Shown here: piece by piece, positions 22,739 through 31,758 of the stretch
Position numbering within the stretch: position 1 is the first letter of the stretch
Layout: every line of letters starts with the position of its first letter
Notes under the pieces: model-generated
The model's database searches: none
What the model was told of the DNA's origin: nothing
Seen by the model: only the letters and a program-made list of their open reading frames with translations
Source of the DNA: Burkholderia sp. S171
Lineage (GTDB): Bacteria; Pseudomonadota; Gammaproteobacteria; Burkholderiales; Burkholderiaceae
Length of the DNA stretch: 64,000 bases
Assembly: GCF_009766085.1 (NCBI RefSeq)
Contig: NZ_LMUF01000011.1
Span: forward strand, 62,001 to 126,000
Direction: 5' to 3'
Made by a program: the position numbers and the translations under genes

Positions 22739-24388
22739 TTATTGCTTCTTCTTTTTATCTGTCGACTTGGTTGATTTCGAGGTTTTCGTTACCGCCTCGG
22801 GTTTGACCGCTTTGGACGGTGCGTTGAATTTTTCAGTTACGCGCGTCACCTTGGCCGGAGCGCTGGCCTTGCCGCCACGCGTCGTGCTCTTCGATTCCGG
22901 CACGTGCGTGCCGATCTTCGTCACGCCGCCCCTGTTCCGGCTCGACGCAGCCACCGTTTCCACGCGCACCGGACCGGGTTCAGCCGGCACAGCCTGCCCG
23001 ACCGGCACGTGCAGCACGATCAACTGACCGGGCATGACGGAATCGCGGTGCGTACGATTCCAGCTTTTAACCTGCGAGATCGACACGTTGTAGCGATCGG
23101 CGAAAGTCGACATGGATTGCGCGCGGCGAACGCGGATCAACATCTTGCGGGTATCGGGAACGTCCGGTTCAACCGCCAGCATGGCGCTTTCGGCGACGTC
23201 GGCGCTGATGTCCTCGTCGTCGTCGTCGCTACGCGGCACTACGATGGTCGAGCCCGCTTTCAACCGCATACCCGCCGGAATGCGGTTCACCGACATCAGC
23301 GTGTCCGCGTCCACACCAATTTTCTGCGCGATGACCGCGGGCGTTGCCCGTTCACTCACCGTATAAGTCGTCCACGACGACAACTGCCCCGAATACGATT
23401 TCAGATTCTTCTGGAAAGCGCTGGCGTTATCGAAGGGAAGCAAAATCTGCGGACTCGTTGCGCCGAGAATCACCGGCTTCGCAAACGACGGATTAAGCGA
23501 GCGGAACTCCTCCACCGTCATGCCCGCGAGCTTGGCGGCCATCGTCACGTCCATGTCGCGCGACGTGGTGACCGTCACGAAATACGGGTGATTCGGAATG
23601 TCCGGAAGCGTCAGCCCGTACATTTGCGGATTGGCGACGATGTTCTTCACCGCCTGCAGCTTCGGCACGTAGTTGCGCGTCTCGTTTGGCATCCGCAGGC
23701 TTTGATAGTCCGTCGGCAAGCCCATCGCCTCGTTTTTGGCGATCGCCTTCTGCACATTGCCCTCGCCCCAGTTGTACGCGGCGAGCGCTAAGTCCCAGTC
23801 GCCGAACATATCGTGGAGGCGCGAAAGATAGTCGAGCGCCGCGCTGGTCGACGCCAGCACGTCGCGCCGCTCATCCTGAAACATGTTCTGTTTGAGGTTG
23901 TAGTCGCGGCCCGTGCCCGGCACGAACTGCCACATGCCGGCGGCCTTCGCGACCGATAACGCTTGCGGGTTATAGGCCGATTCGATAAACGGCAGCAACG
24001 CGAGTTCGGTCGGCATGTGCCGCTGCTCGAGTTCCTCGACGATGTGATACAGGTATTTTTGCGAGCGGCCAGTCATGCGCTCGACGTAATCCGGCCGTTG
24101 CGCGTACCAGTTGACCTGCATGTCGACCAGGTCGCTTTGCAGATCAGGAATCTGGAAACCACGGCGGATACGGCCCCACAAATCGCTGTCAGGTCCGCTC
24201 AGTGAATCGAGCGACGTCTTGTCGACGTTGATCGTTTCCTTGGCGGCGGCAGTTCTGCGGATGGCGTCTGCTACGGTCTGCTGATTTTGCGCTGAAGGGA
24301 GGGAAGAAAGGGAATTGGTCGCTGTCGGGCCCTGGCTGGCACATGCAGCCAAAGTCAGGACGAGGAGCGCACTTAAAATCAATCGCAT
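22739..24388 (-). CDS. mltD: Membrane-bound lytic murein transglycosylase D (MltD-like)
   Basis: Outer-membrane lipoprotein that cleaves the glycan strands of peptidoglycan. The ATG at 24388 gives a lipoprotein signal (MRLILSALLVLTLAACAS) with the lipobox Cys at residue 18. The SLT domain carries the catalytic Glu in LLPFIESAYNPQA, then AAGMWQFVPGTGRDYNL and AAYNWGEGNV. Two LysM modules follow (YTVSERATPAVIAQKIGV and the segment beginning IRVRRAQSMSTFADRYNV). The last 70 or so residues are a Lys/Ser/Thr-rich tail ending KSTDKKKKQ, which could bind nucleic acid or wall polymer. Confidence 0.93.
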   Translation of the reverse strand: MRLILSALLVLTLAACASQGPTATNSLSSLPSAQNQQTVADAIRRTAAAKETINVDKTSLDSLSGPDSDLWGRIRRGFQIPDLQSDLVDMQVNWYAQRPDYVERMTGRSQKYLYHIVEELEQRHMPTELALLPFIESAYNPQALSVAKAAGMWQFVPGTGRDYNLKQNMFQDERRDVLASTSAALDYLSRLHDMFGDWDLALAAYNWGEGNVQKAIAKNEAMGLPTDYQSLRMPNETRNYVPKLQAVKNIVANPQMYGLTLPDIPNHPYFVTVTTSRDMDVTMAAKLAGMTVEEFRSLNPSFAKPVILGATSPQILLPFDNASAFQKNLKSYSGQLSSWTTYTVSERATPAVIAQKIGVDADTLMSVNRIPAGMRLKAGSTIVVPRSDDDDEDISADVAESAMLAVEPDVPDTRKMLIRVRRAQSMSTFADRYNVSISQVKSWNRTHRDSVMPGQLIVLHVPVGQAVPAEPGPVRVETVAASSRNRGGVTKIGTHVPESKSTTRGGKASAPAKVTRVTEKFNAPSKAVKPEAVTKTSKSTKSTDKKKKQ

Positions 24389-24546
24389 GAACGTCTCGGA
24401 TTCCAAAAAATGTGCTTGGAAATTTGGACCCGATAGTACGGAACCGCACTCATCACGTCAATATAAATGCCAAAAAACACTGCAAAATCCGGGGCCTGCA
24501 ATGGTTTTCAACGTTTCAGATGAAGATAACCGCAGGCCGGCACGGG

Positions 24547-25350
24547 TTAGCGAAATTTATCCTTCCAGCCGCGCAACAGTGTGAAGGCGTCGAGCCGGTC
24601 TCGCACCGGGCGCTCGAACTGCGCGGCAAGCGTCGTCTGCACGCTTTTTTCGCTGACACGGAGGAACGGGTTTGCGTTCCGTTCGTGAAGGAGCGTGGTC
24701 GGAATGGTCGGCTGCTTGCGCTCGCGCAAGCCCTCTGCCTCCTTCTGCCATTGCGCCAGCGCCAGGTTATCCGGCTCGGCCGCGCGGGCAAAACGGATAT
24801 TCGACAGCGTATATTCGTGGGCGCAATGAACCAGCGTGGCGTCGGGGAGCGCGGCAAGCGCATCGAGTGAATTGAGCATTTGTTGCGGCGTGCCTTCGAA
24901 CAAACGGCCGCAACCGCTTGCGAACAAGGTGTCGCCGCAAAAAAGATGCGGCGTGCCTTCCGGGTCACCTGGCTGGAAGTACGCTATATGTCCCGCGGTA
25001 TGGCCAGGCACGTCGATAACCGAGCATTCCAGCGCCGGACTCGCGATACTGACGTGATCGCCCTGCTTCACGCGCCGCGTTAGATGGTCGATAGCCTCGC
25101 CAGCCGGGCCGATCACCGGAATTTCCCCGTCGGCTGATTGGCTAACGAGCAGTTTTGCGACGCCGCCGACGTGGTCGTGGTGGTGGTGCGTGAGTAAAAT
25201 AGCGGTTAGCCGCCAACCGCGTTTCGTCAAATAGGCTTCGACGGGCGCGGCGTCGCCAGGATCGACCACGACGGCATTGTGACCGTCCGACACCAGCCAG
25301 ATGTAGTTGTCTTCGAACGCCGGAACCGGCACGTACTCAAGCGTTTTCAT
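24547..25350 (-). CDS. gloB: Hydroxyacylglutathione hydrolase (glyoxalase II)
   Basis: Hydrolyses S-D-lactoylglutathione in methylglyoxal detoxification. Metallo-beta-lactamase fold with the binuclear metal motif [10 protein letters not shown], further ligands in [14 protein letters not shown] and [14 protein letters not shown], and the C-terminal HAEY-type segment [15 protein letters not shown]. The ATG at 25350 ([12 protein letters not shown]) gives 267 residues. It is divergent from the methyltransferase gene with only 18 nt between start codons. Confidence 0.96.
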   Translation of the reverse strand: MKTLEYVPVPAFEDNYIWLVSDGHNAVVVDPGDAAPVEAYLTKRGWRLTAILLTHHHHDHVGGVAKLLVSQSADGEIPVIGPAGEAIDHLTRRVKQGDHVSIASPALECSVIDVPGHTAGHIAYFQPGDPEGTPHLFCGDTLFASGCGRLFEGTPQQMLNSLDALAALPDATLVHCAHEYTLSNIRFARAAEPDNLALAQWQKEAEGLRERKQPTIPTTLLHERNANPFLRVSEKSVQTTLAAQFERPVRDRLDAFTLLRGWKDKFR

Positions 25351-25368
25351 AAGGCGACTCACCCGAAC

Positions 25369-26214
25369 ATGTCAGAGCGAACAATTATAGACTGGCCCGC
25401 CTGGACACTCTCCGCGCCCGGCCGCTATGTGCTGGAGTGGGAGCAGGCACAGCTCGACCGCGTGGTGTCGGATATCTTCGGCTATCACGCGCTGCAACTC
25501 GGCCTGCCCGGGCTCGACGCGTTGCGCGAGAATCGCATGCCGTATCGAGGCCTCGTGCTCGATACCGCCAGCGCCGCCAGTGCGCCCTTCACGCTGCCCC
25601 CGCCGGTTTCGCCTGACGCGCGGCCGGGCGTGACATCGCTGCCGTCGGCGAGCCGCGGTCTGCACGCGCCCGAGGGACGCAGCGCCGTGTGGTGCGACCT
25701 GCTCGACTTGCCGTTCGAAGCGCAGAGCGTCGATCTGCTGGTCATGCCGCATACGCTGGAATTCACGAGCGACCCGCATCGGTTGCTCAGGGAAGCTGAA
25801 CGCGTGCTGGTGCCTGAAGGACAGTTGATCATCCTGGGATTTAATTCCCTGAGCCTGTGGGGGGCGCGGCAATCGCTCGGCAAGGTTGCGGGCAAGCCGT
25901 TCGTCCCGTCCGCACACGAAATGATCGCGTTCACGCGGATCAAGGACTGGATCAAGCTGCTCGGATTCGACCTTGAACGCGGACGCTTCGGCTGCTATCG
26001 TCCGCCTCTCTTGACCGAACAGTGGCTGGCGCGATATCAGTTCATGGAAGCCGCCGGCGACCGCTGGTGGCCCATTTTTGGCGCCGCCTACATGATCACA
26101 GCGATCAAGCGCGTGCGCGGCATGCGCTTGATCGGGCCGCGCAAGCTGAAAAAACCAGCCCTCGCACCGGGCCTCGCCCCGGTCGCCACGCCGCATACAC
26201 GCAACGAGCATTGA
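25369..26214 (+). CDS. Class I SAM-dependent methyltransferase-like protein (YafS-like position)
   Basis: A 281-residue protein of the type-11 methyltransferase family. The central part matches: [20 protein letters not shown] (acidic loop and motif II) and [20 protein letters not shown] (motif III). The usual glycine-rich SAM motif I is not evident near residues 40-65. The gloB / this gene / rnhA / dnaQ order is the same as E. coli gloB-yafS-rnhA-dnaQ, so it is the positional equivalent of YafS. Its TGA overlaps the rnhA ATG by one base. The substrate is unknown. Confidence 0.8.
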   Translation: MSERTIIDWPAWTLSAPGRYVLEWEQAQLDRVVSDIFGYHALQLGLPGLDALRENRMPYRGLVLDTASAASAPFTLPPPVSPDARPGVTSLPSASRGLHAPEGRSAVWCDLLDLPFEAQSVDLLVMPHTLEFTSDPHRLLREAERVLVPEGQLIILGFNSLSLWGARQSLGKVAGKPFVPSAHEMIAFTRIKDWIKLLGFDLERGRFGCYRPPLLTEQWLARYQFMEAAGDRWWPIFGAAYMITAIKRVRGMRLIGPRKLKKPALAPGLAPVATPHTRNEH

Positions 26215-26672
26215 TGACCTTAGATACCACAGACAAAGTAATCGACATTTATACCGACGGTGCCTGCAAAGGCAATCCCGGCCCCGGCGGCTGGGGTGCA
26301 CTTCTGCGTTTCGGCGATCAGGAAAAGGAATTGTTCGGCGGCGAAACGCCGACGACCAATAACCGCATGGAGCTCATGGGCGTGATTTCAGCGCTCGAAG
26401 CGCTCAAGCGGCCGTGTCGCGTGGTTATTCATACGGACTCGCAATATGTCCAGAAGGGCATTAGCGAATGGATCCACGGCTGGAAAAAGAAGAACTGGAT
26501 GACGGCGGCGAAAACACCCGTCAAGAACGCGGATCTCTGGAAGCGGCTCGATGCGCTGGTGGTCCAGCATCAGATTGAATGGCGCTGGGTGAAAGGTCAT
26601 TCGGGCCATCCGGAAAACGAACGCGCCGACGCGCTCGCGAATCGCGGCGTCACTTCACTCGCCGAAGGTTAA
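26214..26672 (+). CDS. rnhA: Ribonuclease HI
   Basis: Degrades the RNA strand of RNA-DNA hybrids. The ATG at 26214 gives 152 residues (E. coli 155). All four catalytic carboxylates are in place: Asp in [12 protein letters not shown], Glu in NNRMELMG, Asp in VIHTDSQYV and Asp in [11 protein letters not shown] basic handle region ([11 protein letters not shown]) is present. Its start overlaps the stop of the upstream methyltransferase, and dnaQ follows after 11 nt, so the three are probably one transcript. Confidence 0.97.
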   Translation: MTLDTTDKVIDIYTDGACKGNPGPGGWGALLRFGDQEKELFGGETPTTNNRMELMGVISALEALKRPCRVVIHTDSQYVQKGISEWIHGWKKKNWMTAAKTPVKNADLWKRLDALVVQHQIEWRWVKGHSGHPENERADALANRGVTSLAEG

Positions 26673-26683
26673 TTCTTATCTCT

Positions 26684-27421
26684 ATGCGCCAACTCGTACT
26701 CGATACCGAAACCACCGGCCTCAACGCCCGCACGGGCGACCGTATTATTGAAATCGGCTGCGTCGAGCTTGTGAATCGACGGCTCACCGGCAATAACCTG
26801 CACTTCTACGTGAATCCCGGACGCGACAGCGATCCGGGCGCGCTGGCGGTGCACGGCCTGACGACGGAATTCCTCAGCGATAAACCCAAGTTCGCCGATA
26901 TCGCCGCCGAGTTGCGCGACTTCGTCGCGGGCGCAGAGTTGATCATTCACAACGCGCCGTTCGACGTCGGTTTCATGGACGTGGAGTTCGGTCTGATCGG
27001 CATGTCTGGCGTGAAGGAAGTGTGCGGCGGCGTGATCGACACGCTGGTGCAGGCGAAGCAGATGTTCCCCGGCAAGCGCAATTCACTCGATGCGTTGTGC
27101 GACCGGTTCGGTATTAGCAACGCGCATCGGACGCTGCATGGCGCCCTGCTCGACTCCGAATTGCTGGCAGAAGTTTACCTGGCGATGACGCGCGGCCAGG
27201 AAAGCTTGGTGATCGATATGCTCGGAGAGACGCAGGCGATGGGTGAAGGCCATGCGCCGCGTATCTCTCTCGACGATTTGCAGTTGCCGGTGCTGGTGGC
27301 GTCGGAGGAAGAACTGAGCGCGCATCTCGCCGTCCTCGATGATCTCGACAAGGCGGTCAAGGGGACGAGCGTGTGGCGAATCGAGACGGTGATCGCGGTC
27401 GAGGTAGCGGCGGGATCCTGA
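26684..27421 (+). CDS. dnaQ: DNA polymerase III epsilon subunit (3'-5' exonuclease)
   Basis: Proofreading exonuclease of the replicative polymerase. The three DEDDh motifs are seen: Exo I LVLDTETTGLN, Exo II LIIHNAPFDVGFMD and Exo III HGALLDSELLAEVY. The ATG at 26684 (MRQLVLDTET) yields 245 residues, the family length. The C-terminal 60 residues should hold the polymerase-binding segment. It lies 11 nt after rnhA; tRNA-Val follows. Confidence 0.97.
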   Translation: MRQLVLDTETTGLNARTGDRIIEIGCVELVNRRLTGNNLHFYVNPGRDSDPGALAVHGLTTEFLSDKPKFADIAAELRDFVAGAELIIHNAPFDVGFMDVEFGLIGMSGVKEVCGGVIDTLVQAKQMFPGKRNSLDALCDRFGISNAHRTLHGALLDSELLAEVYLAMTRGQESLVIDMLGETQAMGEGHAPRISLDDLQLPVLVASEEELSAHLAVLDDLDKAVKGTSVWRIETVIAVEVAAGS

Positions 27422-27500
27422 TCCAGGCAATACGATTATTGAAGCGCTCAAAGATTCGCTTTACGAAATCCAGAAGCTCTGACATAATCCAAAGCTCTTC

Positions 27501-27575
27501 GGGTGGTTAGCTCAGCGGTAGAGCACTGCCTTCACACGGCAGGGGTCACAGGTTCAATCCCTGTACCACCCACCA
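27501..27575 (+). tRNA. tRNA-Val (anticodon CAC)
   Basis: A 75-nt cloverleaf including an encoded CCA. The acceptor stem is GGGTGGT with ACCACCC, the anticodon stem CTGCC with GGCAG, and the loop TTCACAC places CAC at 34-36, reading GUG (Val). The T-arm reads CACAGGTTCAATCCCTGTA. It stands alone downstream of dnaQ with a terminator about 30 nt beyond. Confidence 0.96.
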
Positions 27576-27605
27576 GGATTTCGCGGTTGAGTTTGCATCG
27601 CGTTG

Positions 27606-27641
27606 AAAAAGGCCCTCAGGCAAATGCTTGAGGGCCTTTTT
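27606..27641 (+). terminator. Rho-independent terminator after tRNA-Val
   Basis: GGCCCTCA pairs with TGAGGGCC around a short loop, followed by TTTTT. Confidence 0.85.
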
Positions 27642-27926
27642 CTTTGTGCCAGAGATTCCGAATTTTTGCCTCTAGGGCGAAGAAGAGGCGAGAGCGGAAA
27701 TCACCCCAGACACAGTGACTACCATCTGCTAATTTCCCACCGCGAAAGCGAGTCATAGCCATACGCTCATACGTCATCACGGCACCGGGTGAAACGACGA
27801 GCGCCGCCAAGTTAATCCGATTTGAACTGCGACCAGATAACCGTGGAAGAACCGCCCTCGCGCGGTCCATTTGATAATAGTTGATAAGTGGCATACCATC
27901 GAAATCGACATTTTGAGGGCACAGCC

Positions 27927-28184
27927 ATGATTAGCGCAGACCTTGGGCAGCAACTTGAGGGGTACATCGCCAAGCTGGTCGAGACGGGCCGCTACGGCTC
28001 GAAAAGCGAAGTCTTACGCGAAGGCGTGAGGCTCATTCAGGACCGCGAGACACAGCTTGCCGCGCTGGATGCTGTGATCGGACGCGGCATCGCCGATTCC
28101 GACGCGGAGCGGGGCAAGCCCGCCGAGGAAGTGTTCGACCGGCTCGAAGCAAAGTATCGGGCGATGGTGAACGACAAGCCATGA
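27927..28184 (+). CDS. parD: ParD-type ribbon-helix-helix antitoxin
   Basis: An 85-residue antitoxin of a type II toxin-antitoxin pair. The N-terminal part (ISADLGQQLEGYIAKLVETG, then RYGSKSEVLREGVRLIQDRE) is the ParD/CopG ribbon-helix-helix DNA-binding region; the acidic C-terminal half (PAEEVFDRLEAKYRAMV) should wrap the toxin. The ATG at 27927 was chosen because the family begins there; an upstream in-frame start adds 13 unrelated residues. It overlaps parE by 4 nt (ATGA). Autorepression of the pair is expected from the family but no operator was identified. Confidence 0.88.
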   Translation: MISADLGQQLEGYIAKLVETGRYGSKSEVLREGVRLIQDRETQLAALDAVIGRGIADSDAERGKPAEEVFDRLEAKYRAMVNDKP

Positions 28185-28483
28185 AAGTTCGCATTTTGCC
28201 CGCCGCGGAGGCCGAGGTTGAGGCCATCGGCGATTACGTCGCCCGAGACAATCCGCGCCGCGCCGTGAGCTTCGTGCGGGAACTGCGAGACAAGTGCTTG
28301 AGCCTTGTCGACATGGCGCTCGCCTTCCCACTCGTGCCGCGCTACGAGGATCTTGGCGTGCGGCACCGGGTTCACGGCAGCTACCAGATTTTCTATCGCG
28401 TCGTGGGCCAGCCCGCCGAGCGGATCGACGTGATTCATATACTGCACGGCGCGCGCAACTACGGCGCGATCCTCTTTCCGTAG
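28181..28483 (+). CDS. parE: ParE/RelE-superfamily toxin
   Basis: A 100-residue toxin partner. It shows the ParE pattern: ILPAAEAEVEAIGDYVARDN (helix 1), a middle helix with RAVSFVRELRDKC, and the C-terminal strands RHRVHGSYQIFYRVVG and IDVIHILHGARNYGAIL. ParE toxins of characterised systems poison DNA gyrase, but sequence alone cannot separate gyrase from ribosome targets. It is translationally coupled to parD. Its position just after a tRNA gene suggests lateral acquisition, although no integrase or repeat was seen. Confidence 0.88.
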   Translation: MKVRILPAAEAEVEAIGDYVARDNPRRAVSFVRELRDKCLSLVDMALAFPLVPRYEDLGVRHRVHGSYQIFYRVVGQPAERIDVIHILHGARNYGAILFP

Positions 28484-28678
28484 ATCGGCAGGAGCCGCCT
28501 TGACGGCAGCGCCGCCAAGCGTTCTACGGACTGCCTGTCGGGTTATTTGAACACCCTAAAGGTTTGTGTCACAACTTCGCCAACAGCTTCGTTCGACATG
28601 ACGTCAAACGACAAGCCTCCGTGAACGGCGGCTCGGCGAAGAAACCTTCCCACCGCACATGCGCAAGCACCGCTGCGA

Positions 28679-29434
28679 TCAACCCCTAAACGCAGGCCAA
28701 TCGCTCATATCAGTTGGACCTTTGATGCGCGCAAGCGGAAAAGTCTCGTTTTCGCGCAGCGTCTCCACTTGCCCGTCGCCGAGAAAGTGCACCGCATGAC
28801 GCTCGCCGAGCACCGTGCCATGTGTACCATCGGAATACAAAGCCGACCCCTCAGGCAACGCCAACACCTGCTCCGGTGCATTAATCGCGAGAAACTCCGC
28901 AAGGCGCTCCTCACGGCTTTCGCCGTTATACCCAACCGGCTTACCGCCAATGAAGTGGGGGTTGACCTGGAACGGTATAAGTCCGAGCGCGCGCAGCGTC
29001 GGCGGCTGGACAACGGGCATGTCGTTAGTGGTACGGATAGTCGGACTCGCTACATTGCTTCCAGCGCTCCATCCCATGTAGGGCGTACCCGCCATCACCT
29101 TCGCGCAAATCGCATCGATAATGCCGGCATCGTAGAGTCGCTTGAGCAGCGCGAACGTGTTGCCGCCTCCGATCGCGATAGCCTCCGCCTGTTCTATCGC
29201 CGCAAGCGGGTTATCGCTGCGATGAATCGATTCGAGCGAATAACCAAGGCGGTCAAACGCCGGCTTGACCTGATCTTCGTAGTTATCGAAGCTGAACGTG
29301 ACTGCCGCGAACGGTACAAACAACACCTTCCGCGGCTCATGCTTCAACACCATGTGAATCTGCTCGCTGGCATGTTCCAGATAACCGAGCTGGTCCTTGC
29401 GCGAGCTGCTCATCAAAAGAACGCGTTGTGTCAT
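28679..29434 (-). CDS. pepE: Peptidase E (alpha-aspartyl dipeptidase), family S51
   Basis: Cytosolic serine peptidase that hydrolyses Asp-X dipeptides. The nucleophile elbow is YMGWSAGSNVASPTI, in the S51 position GxSAG; the catalytic His region is PFQVNPHF and the acidic residue region is LALPEGSALYSDG. The upstream glycine motif AIGGGNTFALLKRL is typical. The ATG at 29434 (MTQRVLLMSSSR) gives 251 residues (Salmonella PepE is 229). It is a single gene with about 70 nt to its upstream neighbour. Confidence 0.88.
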   Translation of the reverse strand: MTQRVLLMSSSRKDQLGYLEHASEQIHMVLKHEPRKVLFVPFAAVTFSFDNYEDQVKPAFDRLGYSLESIHRSDNPLAAIEQAEAIAIGGGNTFALLKRLYDAGIIDAICAKVMAGTPYMGWSAGSNVASPTIRTTNDMPVVQPPTLRALGLIPFQVNPHFIGGKPVGYNGESREERLAEFLAINAPEQVLALPEGSALYSDGTHGTVLGERHAVHFLGDGQVETLRENETFPLARIKGPTDMSDWPAFRG

Positions 29435-29504
29435 GCCATACACCTCTTAATGACCGCCCGACGCTGACCCAAAACCCTGACCCGAGCTTAGCGCTCGCCC
29501 GGAT

Positions 29505-30368
29505 TCAAGCCCCGATGCTTGAACTCTGACGCAACGACGCGTCGAGCGCGCGCGCCGTCTTGCGGTCGCTCTCACTTGCCAGCGCGGCGCGAAAGACAGT
29601 TTTGCGATTATGTCCGGCGGCTGCGGGTGAATCCCACAGCAATTCCATCTTCACGCGCGCATCCCGGCCAAACAGACCACGCTTCTTCGGCACGACGGCG
29701 ACAGCGCCAACGACGCCCTCCACCGCAGCGGAAGAACCATCGGAAACCGCGACTTCACCCATCCCGTCAGGCCATTTCACCGATAACTCCCGCGCATCGT
29801 ACTGACCAAGTTTGCGGCTTTCGGCCCAGACGACGGCGGTGCGTGTGGTGGTATCGATGGAAATGGCATAGCGGCCGATAGCAAACCGGCGTGCCGCGAT
29901 ATTCGTGCGCCACAGCGCCCGCGGCCGGCAAATCCACAGCACCACGGCATAAAGCGCGGGCGCAACGAGCAGCCAGCCGTTGGTTTCGGCCAGTGCGTGC
30001 ACGGCGTTTTTCCAGCCGGCAGTCCACGTAAAGAACCCCACCGACCACATCGCGAACAGGAAACTCAGCAGCGCGAGCAGCCGCAAGGCTTGCCGCAACC
30101 ATTGCGGCAGCGGATGCAGCGGCCGTTCCGCGCGCGCCCGGGCGCCGGGAAGGAACAACAAAAGGAACAAAAGCACGATGGTGACGCAGGCCCACGGCGA
30201 CGAAGTCATCGCACGCATGGAAGAGAGGTAGCCCATCTGCGACATCGAGAACAACCAGCGCGCGGCCAGCACGAGTCCGATCGCCCGCAGCGCGAACACA
30301 GTGCCAGCACCGGGTGCCGGGCTCGCGCTACTCAGCTTCGTTCTCGCCAAAACTTCGCTCCTGTTCAC
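29505..30368 (-). CDS. Unrecognised integral membrane protein
   Basis: I do not recognise this family. With the GTG start at 30368, which has an AAAAGGA site 5 nt upstream, the product is 287 residues. It has about four hydrophobic segments, in order around ALRAIGLVLAARWLF, CVTIVLLFLLLFL, LLALLSFLFAMWSVGFF and WLLVAPALYAVVLWI. The final 110 residues are soluble, with a strand-rich stretch (YAISIDTTTRTAVVWAES) reminiscent of bacterial PH-like domains, though that is only an impression. A longer frame upstream to 30494 lacks a ribosome site. Confidence 0.65.
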   Translation of the reverse strand: MNRSEVLARTKLSSASPAPGAGTVFALRAIGLVLAARWLFSMSQMGYLSSMRAMTSSPWACVTIVLLFLLLFLPGARARAERPLHPLPQWLRQALRLLALLSFLFAMWSVGFFTWTAGWKNAVHALAETNGWLLVAPALYAVVLWICRPRALWRTNIAARRFAIGRYAISIDTTTRTAVVWAESRKLGQYDARELSVKWPDGMGEVAVSDGSSAAVEGVVGAVAVVPKKRGLFGRDARVKMELLWDSPAAAGHNRKTVFRAALASESDRKTARALDASLRQSSSIGA

Positions 30369-30576
30369 AACTGTCCTTTTAGCCCGGTAAGCGCGGTAAG
30401 TTCCTCCCGTCGCGCAATGCGATTTTAAAGAGACTTCCGCGCCCATCCACACGTTCGCGCCAATGCTGCATTGCATTTCACGAGGCCCGCACATTATAGG
30501 GAGAATGTCGAAAACGGCATCGGCCCGGTATGCTCACCCGACGATAACGCGTGAAGCTTGCCCCCACAGTGTGTCA

Positions 30577-30622
30577 AAACAACAACGCCCCGCGCGCCTG
30601 ACGGCGCACGGGGCGTTGTTTT
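30577..30622 (-). terminator. Rho-independent terminator of the GT4 gene
   Basis: AACAACGCCCCG pairs with CGGGGCGTTGTT, with an inner CGCG/GCGC extension, flanked by A- and T-runs. It lies about 75 nt after the GT4 stop and ahead of the membrane-protein gene. Confidence 0.8.
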
Positions 30623-30693
30623 CGCTCAATCAGCAAGCCAGCGGCAAGTTAGCAATCAGGCGGCGTCCGCAAGATCACTATCGAACGTAAAAA

Positions 30694-31758
30694 TCAGCTC
30701 GCGTTGACTTCGCGCAGAACGGTACGGCGCTTGGCGCGCAGCAGTTCTTCGTACGTTTGAACATAACGCGCGGCCATGACCTTCGACGAAAAACGCGTTT
30801 CGAACGCCTGACGCACCTTGGCGCGCGGCAGCGTGTCGAGGCGTTTCACTGCAGCGATCGCGCTCAGTTCGTCTTCCACGACAAAACCCGACACGCCGTT
30901 TTCGATCACTTCCGGCACCGAACCGCGGTTGAACGCGATCACAGGCGTGCCGCAAGCCATGGCTTCGATCATTACCAAGCCAAACGGCTCCGGCCAGTCG
31001 ATCGGGAACAGCAACGCGTGCGCGTTGCCGAGGAATTCGGTCTTCTGCGACTCACTGATCTCGCCAATGTACTCAACATGCGGCAGCGCGAACAACGGCT
31101 TGATCTGCTCTTCGTAGTAAGCGCGATCGGCGTTATCGATTTTTGCCGCGATCTTGATCTTCATGCCCGCTGCGCCGGCAATACGGATTGCCCGGTCGAC
31201 ACGCTTTTCCGGCGAAATGCGGCCGAGGAACGCGAGGTAGCCCGGTTGAACATTCGGAATCGGCTTGAGCAGGTTTTCCGGCAGGCCGTGATAAACGGTT
31301 GAGAGCCAGTTGGCTTGCGGCAACGGCTGACGCTGGTTGTCGGAGATCGACACGACCGGCGCTTCGTTGAACGTGCTGAAGATCGGCTGCAGTTCCGGCA
31401 GGTCAAGACGGCCGTGCATGGTCGTCAGGAACGGCACTGGCTGGCGCGAGAACAGCGAGAACGGGTAGTAGTCGATGTGAAAATGCAGCACGTCGAATTC
31501 GTCAGCGCGGCGGCGCACTTCTTCCAGCAACAGCATGTGGGGCGCCATCGTGTCGCGGATGGTCGGGTCGAGGCGCAGCGCCTGCGGCCAGAAGGCTTCG
31601 AGCTTCGCCGACGTTTGCGAATCACCGCTCGCGAACAAAGTGACGTCATGACCGGCCTCAACCAGCGCTTCAGTCAGATAGGACACCACGCGCTCCGTGC
31701 CGCCATAGAACTTGGGGGGGACGGCTTCGTGAAGAGGCGCGATTTGAGCGATTCGCAT
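30694..31758 (-). CDS. GT-B glycosyltransferase, family 4
   Basis: A 354-residue glycosyltransferase of the GT1/GT4 type. The N-terminal domain starts MRIAQIAPLHEAVPPKFYGG with the acceptor-side Gly loop. The C-terminal donor domain has LAFLGRISPEKRVDRAIRIA, and the EX7E-type motif region FGLVMIEAMACGTPVIAFN. An SD (GGAG) precedes the ATG at 31758. Proteins of this type occur near trehalose genes in Burkholderia, but donor and acceptor cannot be told. It is monocistronic, divergent from the ABC exporter across a 780-nt gap. Confidence 0.88.
   Translation of the reverse strand: MRIAQIAPLHEAVPPKFYGGTERVVSYLTEALVEAGHDVTLFASGDSQTSAKLEAFWPQALRLDPTIRDTMAPHMLLLEEVRRRADEFDVLHFHIDYYPFSLFSRQPVPFLTTMHGRLDLPELQPIFSTFNEAPVVSISDNQRQPLPQANWLSTVYHGLPENLLKPIPNVQPGYLAFLGRISPEKRVDRAIRIAGAAGMKIKIAAKIDNADRAYYEEQIKPLFALPHVEYIGEISESQKTEFLGNAHALLFPIDWPEPFGLVMIEAMACGTPVIAFNRGSVPEVIENGVSGFVVEDELSAIAAVKRLDTLPRAKVRQAFETRFSSKVMAARYVQTYEELLRAKRRTVLREVNAS

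Noticed and set aside
27616-27894. Minus-strand frame of 92 codons downstream of tRNA-Val
   Set aside because: Its last codons run through the tRNA-Val terminator hairpin, its start overlaps the parD promoter region, and it shows no family resemblance; probably not coding.
27501-30500. Possible integrated element using tRNA-Val as attachment site
   Set aside because: No integrase and no second copy of the tRNA 3' end was found by eye downstream, so only the toxin-antitoxin pair is reported.
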